DNA from: Chloroflexota bacterium
Lineage (GTDB): Bacteria > Chloroflexota > UBA4733
DNA length: 8,265 nt
Direction of reading: 5' to 3'
NCBI GenBank assembly: GCA_025980355.1
Contig: JAICXR010000127.1
Coordinates: 1-8,265 of the forward strand
In this document: piece after piece, positions 1-5,065 of the stretch
How positions within the stretch are numbered: the first letter of the stretch is position 1
How the letters are laid out: each line of letters starts with the position of its first letter
Program-made: the position numbers and the translations under genes
The notes under the pieces: generated by a model
The model's input: the letters and a program-made list of their open reading frames with translations, nothing else
What the model was told of the DNA's origin: nothing
Databases searched by the model: none

Positions 1-144
1 CTCATGCGCCTCGCGCTCGGTGCCTTGCCGCCGGCCGACGTGCTGAACCGCCTCGACCCGCCTCCCGACGACCGCACCCGCGCGCTGGTGGACGGGCTGT
101 TCCCCCAGCGCCGACCGTACCTGCATCTGCCGGATCGGATTTGA
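1..144 (+). CDS. C-terminal end of an unidentified protein, possibly an Eis-like GNAT acetyltransferase
   Basis: An open frame enters from the left edge and ends at TGA (142-144), giving 47 residues of a protein whose start lies outside the window. The visible end contains LALGALPPADVLNRLDP and then LVDGLFPQRRPYLHLPDRI. The pattern of a leucine-rich helix, a short acidic-proline loop, then LFP-x-R-x-P-Y and a terminal D-x-I/F resembles the C-terminus of Eis-like proteins, which are N-acetyltransferases with a sterol-carrier-like last domain. That match rests only on recalled motif style over a short stretch, so the function is a weak guess. That a real gene ends here is more secure: the frame is open and the next gene's stop, on the other strand, lies only 3 bases away. 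No terminator fits between the two convergent genes. Confidence 0.55.
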   Translation, partial: LMRLALGALPPADVLNRLDPPPDDRTRALVDGLFPQRRPYLHLPDRI

Positions 145-147
145 GGG

Positions 148-1224
148 CTATCCCAGGTCCGCAAACTTCAGGCACACGGCGGAGGGCACCTGCGCCACGG
201 CGCCGGTGGGCTCCGGCATGCCGGTCATTGGGTTCAGGCGGAAACTGACGATGGTATCGGTCGCCTGGTTGGCGGCGAGCAAATAGGTCCCCGTCGGGTC
301 GATGCCGAAGTTGCGCGGCGTGCGCCCTTGCGTCGAAACGTGGCCGCGGGCCTCGATCCTGCCGCTAGCGGCGTCCACGGCGAAGACGGCGATACTGTCG
401 TGGCCGCGGTTGGAGCCGTAGAGGAAGGCGCCGGACGGCGATAGGTGGACGTCGGCGGTGGAGTTATTCCCCGTGAAGCCTGCGGGCAGCGTGGAGAGGG
501 ACTGTATTTCCTCCAGGGTCCCGGCGGCGGCGTCGAAGCTGTAGACGCTCATCGTGGAGTCGATCTCGTTGATCACATAGACGAAGCGACCGTTGGGGTG
601 GTAGGCGAGGTGGCGCGGCCCGGCCCCGGCCCGTGCCTGCGACCAGGGACGGTCGTGCGGTTGCAGCTTGCCGGCCGCCAGATCCATCCGGTAGACCAGC
701 ACCTGGTCCATGCCGAGGTCCGCCACCAGGGCGAAGCGGTTCGCCGGATCGGGGTTGATGGAATGGGCGTGCGCCGACTGCTGGCGCTGCGGGTGGGCGC
801 TTGCCCCGCGATGTTGCACGAAGTCGCTCGCCGGAGCAAGGGAGCCATCCGCCTGGATCGGCAGCATGGCCACGCTGCCGCTGCCGTAGTTGGCGACCAG
901 GGCGTACTTGCCGGTGGCCTCCACACTGACGTGGCACGGGCCGGCGCCGCCGGACGACTGCGCATTCAGGGCCATCAGGGCGCCGCTGGCCTGGTCGACC
1001 CGGAAGGCGCTCACGCCCCCGCCGGCGTGCCCCTCCGCATCCTGAATCTCGCTGACGGCGTAGAGGTGGCGTTGGGACGGGTCCAGGGCCAGAAACGACG
1101 GGTTGACCGGACCCCGGACGGTGTGGCGATGGCGAAGTGCGCCGGTGCCCTGGTCGAGGTCGTAGACGTAGATGCCCTCCGCCTTGCCGTTGCCCTTGGT
1201 GTAGGTGCCGATATAGACGAGCAT
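148..1224 (-). CDS. pgl: Lactonase-family beta-propeller protein, probable 6-phosphogluconolactonase
   Basis: The 358-residue protein belongs to the YbhE/Pgl lactonase family, whose members form a seven-bladed beta-propeller. The E. coli enzyme hydrolyses 6-phosphogluconolactone to 6-phosphogluconate in the cytoplasm, the second step of the oxidative pentose phosphate pathway. Visible family motifs are the N-terminal MLVYIGTYTK, GPCHVS near residues 95-100, the His-rich SAHAHSINPDP near 150-160, GPRHLAYHPNGRFVYVINE near 202-220, HLSPSGAFLYGSNRG near 260-274 and TPRNFGIDPTGTYLLAANQ near 302-320. The recurring D/P-x-G-x-x-L/V-Y pattern marks the blades. Length is close to that of family members (roughly 330-360), and there is no signal peptide. 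The ATG directly follows the TAA of the upstream small gene, so the two are probably translationally coupled; GGAG lies 9 bases before the start. The family also includes proteins acting on other lactones, so the substrate is inferred. No glucose-6-phosphate dehydrogenase gene is visible nearby. Confidence 0.88.
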   Translation of the reverse strand: MLVYIGTYTKGNGKAEGIYVYDLDQGTGALRHRHTVRGPVNPSFLALDPSQRHLYAVSEIQDAEGHAGGGVSAFRVDQASGALMALNAQSSGGAGPCHVSVEATGKYALVANYGSGSVAMLPIQADGSLAPASDFVQHRGASAHPQRQQSAHAHSINPDPANRFALVADLGMDQVLVYRMDLAAGKLQPHDRPWSQARAGAGPRHLAYHPNGRFVYVINEIDSTMSVYSFDAAAGTLEEIQSLSTLPAGFTGNNSTADVHLSPSGAFLYGSNRGHDSIAVFAVDAASGRIEARGHVSTQGRTPRNFGIDPTGTYLLAANQATDTIVSFRLNPMTGMPEPTGAVAQVPSAVCLKFADLG

Positions 1225-1473
1225 TTACCGCCGCTCCAATCGCTTCAGCTCGGTTTCATGGTCGCGCATGAAGGCGCGCAGGGCGTCGGCGCTGTCCAGG
1301 AGCGTATTCCATTGCTCAATATAGAGCGTCACCGGGAAGCGCCCCAGACCGTAGACGGAGATGCCGCCTTTTTCCGAGACCTTGAAGCTGAGATTGCGCT
1401 GTCCCGCGTTTTTGAGCGCCGCGTTCTCGGCGCGCAGTCGCTCCAACTCCTGCTGTAGTTCGTCAGTTGCCAT
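1225..1473 (-). CDS. Small conserved protein of unknown function with N-terminal coiled coil
   Basis: This 82-residue protein has two parts. Residues 5-21 (ELQQELERLRAENAALK) form a charged, leucine-spaced helix that looks like a short coiled coil. Residues about 27-75 form a compact domain with LSFKVSEKGGISVYGLGRF followed by PVTLYIEQWNTLLD and a helical, charged end. I recall similar small proteins (KVSEKGx-SVYGLGRFPVTLY-x-x-QW) in cyanobacteria and other bacteria, all without a known role. There is no signal peptide or membrane segment. The frame extends eight codons further upstream to a TTG, but the ATG at 1473 has a strong ribosome binding site (GGAAGGA) six bases before it, so I chose that start. 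The stop codon is immediately followed by the lactonase start, implying coordinated expression. The coiled coil suggests self-association, which is inference. Confidence 0.82.
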   Translation of the reverse strand: MATDELQQELERLRAENAALKNAGQRNLSFKVSEKGGISVYGLGRFPVTLYIEQWNTLLDSADALRAFMRDHETELKRLERR

Positions 1474-1479
1474 CGTCTG

Positions 1480-1486
1480 TCCTTCC
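1480..1486 (-). promoter_or_regulatory. Ribosome binding site deciding the start of the 82-residue gene
   Basis: On the minus strand GGAAGGA sits six bases before the ATG at 1473. It supports that start over the in-frame TTG at 1497, which would place this purine-rich tract inside the coding region. Confidence 0.7.
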
Positions 1487-1529
1487 CGCTGTACCAATCC
1501 CCGCTAGCTTACCGCACCGCCGGCCCGAC

Positions 1530-2105
1530 TCAGGGCGTGCGCTCCGCCATTGCCTCCGCCCGACGGGGATCCGTCTGCTGGCGCGCAACGTGTTCATCGG
1601 GATGCTGAAACAGCCGCTTGCGCTTGACCAGGTAGACGGCGATCGCGACGTTGATGATGAAGATCGCCAGCTTGGAGATGGTGACGAGCCGGACGATCTC
1701 CAACCCTTCGTAGGGCAGGAAGAACACGGTGGCGAGCAGGACCAGATATTCCGCCCAGCGGCGCCGGTTCAGCAGGCCGAAGACCTCCGTCGACTCCAAC
1801 ACGGCGTAGAGGAGCGAGAGCACGCCAAGGGCGGTCGTGGCGCCCCGGCCGAGCACGCCGAGCTTGAGCAGGCCTTCGCGAAGAAAGTGGTTGTCGGAAC
1901 GCATGCCGGTCAGCATCACGACCGTGCGCACGCGCTGTCCGAAATCGTGATTGACGATGATCCCGAGGAGCAGCAGGGCGACCGAGAGCAACACCAGGGC
2001 CGAGATGGCCTTGTAGGCGATGATCAGGCGGACGACGCCGTCCGGCGGCTCCGTCCGGAGCCGCAGGTCGGCCCCCAAGGATTCGAAGAACCCGTGCTTG
2101 CTCAT
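1530..2105 (-). CDS. DUF2127 family membrane protein
   Basis: The 191-residue protein is a small integral membrane protein of the DUF2127 family, whose function is unknown. Four hydrophobic segments are visible, at about residues 26-50, 84-108, 115-134 and 138-160. Family-type sequence includes RLIIAYKAISALVLL in the first segment, then the run from ESTEVFGLL through RRRWAEYLVLLATVFFLPYEGLEIVRL, and IINVAIAVYLVKRKRLF in the last segment. The glutamates in the ESTE and PYEGLE stretches lie in or beside hydrophobic segments and recur in this family. A soluble region of about 30 residues separates segments one and two, and the tail after about 160 is charged and probably cytoplasmic by the positive-inside rule. 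The start ATG overlaps the nadE stop (ATGA), and GGAAGCGGAG lies just upstream, so it is translated together with nadE. A gap of 56 bases without an obvious hairpin terminator separates it from the next gene in the cluster. Nothing shows a direct link to NAD metabolism. Confidence 0.87.
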   Translation of the reverse strand: MSKHGFFESLGADLRLRTEPPDGVVRLIIAYKAISALVLLSVALLLLGIIVNHDFGQRVRTVVMLTGMRSDNHFLREGLLKLGVLGRGATTALGVLSLLYAVLESTEVFGLLNRRRWAEYLVLLATVFFLPYEGLEIVRLVTISKLAIFIINVAIAVYLVKRKRLFQHPDEHVARQQTDPRRAEAMAERTP

Positions 2106-3991
2106 CGCTCCGCTTCCGGCTGCTCGCGATAGCGGTTGGTGATCGGCAGGCGGCGATCACGCCCGAAGGCCCGGGGCGTAATCTTGATGCCGGGCGGCGC
2201 CTGGCGCCGCTTGTACTCGGCGCGGTCCACCAGTTGCAGCACCTTCTGCACGGTCTCCGGCGCGTGGCCCGCCGCTACCAGGTGGCCAAAATCCCAGTCC
2301 TTTTCGACATAGCTTTCCAGGATACTGTCCAACTCGTCATAGGGCGGTAGGCTATCCTGATCCTTCTGGCCCGGGCGCAGCTCGGCGGAGGGCGCCTTCT
2401 CCAGCACGCGCGGCGGGATCACCGGCGACTGGTCGAGGGTGTTGCGGTAGCGCGCCAGCCGGTAGACCAGCGTCTTCGGCACATCTTTCAGCACGGCGAA
2501 GCCGCCGGCCATGTCGCCGTAGAGCGTCGCGTACCCGGTGGCCATTTCGCTCTTGTTGCCGGCGGTGAGGGCGATCCAGTTGAACTTGTTCGTGAGCGCC
2601 ATCCAGAGAGAGCCGCGGATGCGGGCCTGGACGTTCTCCTCCGCCACGTTGGGCTGGGTGCCGGCAAAACTCGGCTCCAACGCCTCGAGGAAGGCTTCAA
2701 AGACCGGCTCGATGGCGATGACCCGGAACTCCAGCCCTAAGGCGCTCGCCAGTTGGCGGGCATCCTCCTCGCTGCTGCTGGCGTTGTACCGGCTGGGCAT
2801 CGCCACGCCGTGGACGCGCTGCTTGCCCAGGGCGTCTACGGCGATGACCGCGACCAGGCTGGAGTCGATCCCGCCGGAGAGGCCGATCACGACCTCGCCG
2901 ATGCCGTTCTTGCGGACGTAGTCCCGCACGCCGAGCACCAGGGCGGCGTAAACTTCCTCTTCCAGGTCGACATCGTCCCGGCGCCCTTGTTGCTGATTGC
3001 GGGCGGCGGTGGCCCGTTCCACTGCCAGTTCCCACACGCCGTGTCGCGGTTGCGCGTCGTCCAGCGCGACGTGCTCCTCCCGGAGCGGCAGGAGCGGCAC
3101 ATTTCCGGTGTGGTGGCAAAGGGCCGCCGCAATATCCACGCGTTCCACCGTCGGCGTCTCGTCGCCAATATGGCCAAGGTGGGTCACCGCCGGGCGCGTC
3201 ACCAGGTCGACATCCAGTTTGCGCGGGCGCGGCTCGTGCAGTCGCGCTTCCAACACCGCGTCCAGGTCCAGGTCGTAGACCAGCAGGTCCTCGGCGAACA
3301 TCCGGCCGCCGGCGACGACGCGCCCCGATGGGTCGAGAATAAGGCTCTGCCCGTCGAAGACCAGCTCGTCCTGGCCGCCGACCATGTTGACGTAGGCCAG
3401 CCAGACCGCGCAGTCGGCCGCCCGGGTGGCCAGCATGCGCTCCCGATGTAGGCCCTTGCGGGCGTGATAGGGCGAAGCCGACAGGTTCACCACCAGCTCG
3501 GCGCCGGCGGCCGCCTGCCATTGGGCGGGACCGCCGGGGTACCAGATGTCTTCGCAGATCGTGATGCCGAGCCGCACGTCTTCGAAGGCGAAGAGCGGGC
3601 AATCAGTGCCGGCGCGGAAGTAGCGGTCCTCGTCGAAGACGCCGTAATTGGGCAGGTAGCGCTTGTGGTACACGGCGGCGACGTGGCCGTTGCCGACCAG
3701 GGCGGCGGCGTTGTAGAGATCCTCCTGCAAATCGACGAAACCGATGACAGCCCAGAGGCCGTTGATCTCGGTTGCCAACTGCTCCAGGGCGCGGCGGTTG
3801 GCGCGGGCAAAGCTGGCCTTGAGGAGCAGGTCCTCGGGCGGATAGCCGGTCAATGCCAGCTCGGGTACGACCAGCAGGTCGACGCCCTGATCGCGCGCCT
3901 TGGCCGCGGCGGAGCCGATACAACGCCGGTTGCCGTTCAGGTCACCGACCGTCGGATTGAGCTGAGCAAGGCCGATCCGTAAAGCGCGCAT
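2102..3991 (-). CDS. nadE: Glutamine-dependent NAD+ synthetase
   Basis: The 629-residue enzyme makes NAD+ from deamido-NAD+, ATP and glutamine in the cytoplasm, the last step of NAD biosynthesis. The N-terminal nitrilase-like domain (about 1-245) releases ammonia from glutamine and shows the full triad: Glu44 in VVPELALTGYPPEDLLL, Lys110 in YHKRYLPNYGVFDEDRYF and Cys146 in LGITICEDIWYPGG. The C-terminal synthetase domain (about 345-610) has the ATP pyrophosphatase P-loop SGGIDSS (372-378), then PSRYNASSSEEDA (399-411), TAGNKSE (476-482) and YGDMAGGFAVLKDVPKT (491-507), all typical of NadE. The linker of roughly 90 residues (about 250-340) is long and includes a His-containing stretch; many relatives of 540-580 residues have a shorter one, so total length is above average. 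The ATG at 3991 has AAGGA four bases upstream. It is the first gene of the minus-strand cluster and overlaps the DUF2127 gene by four bases. The glutamine domain distinguishes it from the shorter ammonia-dependent form. Confidence 0.96.
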   Translation of the reverse strand: MRALRIGLAQLNPTVGDLNGNRRCIGSAAAKARDQGVDLLVVPELALTGYPPEDLLLKASFARANRRALEQLATEINGLWAVIGFVDLQEDLYNAAALVGNGHVAAVYHKRYLPNYGVFDEDRYFRAGTDCPLFAFEDVRLGITICEDIWYPGGPAQWQAAAGAELVVNLSASPYHARKGLHRERMLATRAADCAVWLAYVNMVGGQDELVFDGQSLILDPSGRVVAGGRMFAEDLLVYDLDLDAVLEARLHEPRPRKLDVDLVTRPAVTHLGHIGDETPTVERVDIAAALCHHTGNVPLLPLREEHVALDDAQPRHGVWELAVERATAARNQQQGRRDDVDLEEEVYAALVLGVRDYVRKNGIGEVVIGLSGGIDSSLVAVIAVDALGKQRVHGVAMPSRYNASSSEEDARQLASALGLEFRVIAIEPVFEAFLEALEPSFAGTQPNVAEENVQARIRGSLWMALTNKFNWIALTAGNKSEMATGYATLYGDMAGGFAVLKDVPKTLVYRLARYRNTLDQSPVIPPRVLEKAPSAELRPGQKDQDSLPPYDELDSILESYVEKDWDFGHLVAAGHAPETVQKVLQLVDRAEYKRRQAPPGIKITPRAFGRDRRLPITNRYREQPEAER

Positions 3992-4160
3992 CGTTTCCTT
4001 CGCCGAGATGGCATACTAGCGGCACGTTGCCGCGGCGATGGCGGAGCCACGATGGAGTCCGCCTGGCCCGGACGTGCCGGCTGCGGGTCTCACCGTCGCT
4101 TGACGATAGGTATGGTACATCGTACCGGACCGCACGGGTATGAACGGATGACCATCGACC
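3992..4160. promoter_or_regulatory. Divergent intergenic region between nadE and the DUF1616 gene
   Basis: These 169 bases separate two genes that start in opposite directions, so promoters for both should lie here. For nadE (minus strand) the binding site AAGGA is at 3996-4000, and a possible -10 hexamer TAGTAT is at 4013-4018; no convincing -35 is at the expected distance. For the plus-strand gene, TATGAA at 4139-4144 is a possible -10, and TTGACG at 4100-4105 resembles a -35 but is too far from it. The plus-strand gene has no clear ribosome binding site, so a short or absent leader is possible. All promoter assignments are weak. Open frames crossing this region are arginine-, proline- and histidine-rich and look like chance frames. 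Confidence 0.45.
4114..4126. promoter_or_regulatory. Short inverted repeat, possible operator
   Basis: GGTAC-ATC-GTACC is a perfect inverted repeat with 5-base arms and a 3-base centre, located 34 bases before the plus-strand start and 122 bases before the nadE start. Its position in a divergent promoter region would suit a dimeric repressor site. The arms are short and could arise by chance, and no regulator gene is visible in the window. Confidence 0.3.
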
Positions 4161-4988
4161 ATGACCATTCGCGTGCCGGCCACGGCCACGTTCGCGGCCT
4201 GTCTGCTTCTCGGCGCCGTGACGAGCCTCTCTGCCCTCGCTGCACCGGAGCAGCAGCTCGCAACCCGCCTCCCGTTGACATTGATCGTCGCCTGCTTTGT
4301 TCCCGGCTACCTGCTCCTGTGCGGTCTCTTCCCGAACGAGGAGGACATGGGGCATCTGCTCCGTGTCGGCCTCTCCCTCGCCTGCAGCTTCCCGCTCATC
4401 ATCTTCTTCGCGCTCGTCCTGAGCATTACGCCGTTTGACCGCTCGGCGGCAGCGCAAGTCCTGGCGATGGACGGGCTGCTACTTGCGTTGGCCGGGGCGG
4501 CAACATGGCGCCAATGGCGCGAACCGGCCGCGCAACGGCTCGCCTATCTGCTGGGGACCGGCGATAGCTCGCTGCTCCGCGACCCTTTTGTTCTGTTCTC
4601 TCTCGCGTTGGCGGCCGTGCTGACCGTTGCGGCGATCACGAGCGTCACCGGCGCGACCCGAGAGCTTGCCACGGCGCTCTCCGTTCCAAACGACGGTACG
4701 GCAACCAACCCGATCCAGGCGAATTCGATCAGCGTTCGGGTGGAGAGTCACGAACTAACGCCGACAGCCTTCCAAATCGTCGTGTCCTGGCAGGGGCAGG
4801 TCCTCGGTCGGTCGACGCCGTTCGTCCTTGAACCCGGTCAGATGGCCATCCAACACGTGGACACGACACCACCACCCGGTCAGGGCCAGACATCCGTCGA
4901 CATTCTGCTATTCAAGCAGGGCGACGGCGTGCCGTACAGGCAGCTACACGTGTGGATGCGCACGATACCGTTCCGCCCCGCCTCGTAG
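4161..4988 (+). CDS. DUF1616 family membrane protein
   Basis: The 275-residue protein has an N-terminal membrane region and a C-terminal soluble domain. Hydrophobic segments lie at about residues 9-28, 37-56, 68-90, 98-114 and 143-161. The region from RLPLTLIVACFVPGYLLLCG through LFPNEEDMGHLLRVGLSLA matches the DUF1616 pattern: a PGY motif at the end of one segment, LFP, an acidic stretch, then a helix beginning R-x-G/A-L-S-L. The last 90 residues are beta-rich and end in PYRQLHVWMRT, like the C-terminal extracytoplasmic portion of DUF1616 proteins, which contains a similar YR-x-L-x-L/V-W. Function is unknown; in archaea and some bacteria such genes are often found near glycosyltransferases, but none is visible here. 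The ATG at 4161 is the first start codon after an in-frame stop at 4149-4151. No clear ribosome binding site precedes it. The gene stands alone on its strand and is followed by a stem-loop shared with the convergent VWA gene. Confidence 0.78.
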   Translation: MTIRVPATATFAACLLLGAVTSLSALAAPEQQLATRLPLTLIVACFVPGYLLLCGLFPNEEDMGHLLRVGLSLACSFPLIIFFALVLSITPFDRSAAAQVLAMDGLLLALAGAATWRQWREPAAQRLAYLLGTGDSSLLRDPFVLFSLALAAVLTVAAITSVTGATRELATALSVPNDGTATNPIQANSISVRVESHELTPTAFQIVVSWQGQVLGRSTPFVLEPGQMAIQHVDTTPPPGQGQTSVDILLFKQGDGVPYRQLHVWMRTIPFRPAS

Positions 4989-4998
4989 CGCAGCGCGC

Positions 4999-5065
4999 GG
5001 GTGATCGGAACAACAGTTGGTGGGTGCCGCAGACCGAAGTCTCTACCCGGTTGTTCCGGTCACTC
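4999..5065. terminator. Long stem-loop between convergent genes, probable bidirectional terminator or structured 3' end
   Basis: Arms 4999-5014 and 5050-5065 can pair over 16 continuous positions in plus-strand RNA, with G-U wobbles at 5005/5059 and 5000/5064. The core CGGAACAAC / GTTGTTCCG is nine perfect pairs. Inside, 5021-5025 pairs with 5045-5049, and AGAC-CGAA-GTCT (5031-5042) closes the structure. Read on the minus strand this inner hairpin is AGAC-TTCG-GTCT, the very stable C(UUCG)G tetraloop type. The element begins 10 bases after the DUF1616 stop and covers the last codons of the VWA gene. Neither side has a run of T after the stem, so it does not match a classical intrinsic terminator. 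It may act as a hairpin-only terminator or a barrier that protects the mRNA end. Confidence 0.6.

Noticed and set aside
445..1458. A 337-codon plus-strand open frame opposite the lactonase and small gene
   Set aside because: Composition is typical of an antisense shadow, while the minus-strand frames show strong family motifs.
1498..1540. Possible terminator between the DUF2127 gene and the 82-residue gene
   Set aside because: Only very short pairings such as GCCC/GGGC are seen and there is no T-run, so I do not call a terminator.
2753..3451. A 232-codon plus-strand open frame opposite nadE
   Set aside because: Antisense to conserved NadE motifs and without recognisable domains.
3942..4457. 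Minus-strand 171-codon and plus-strand 128-codon (4052-4438) frames across the divergent intergenic region
   Set aside because: Both are Arg-rich, lack motifs and overlap the start of nadE or the DUF1616 gene; the competing frames show membrane segments or family motifs.
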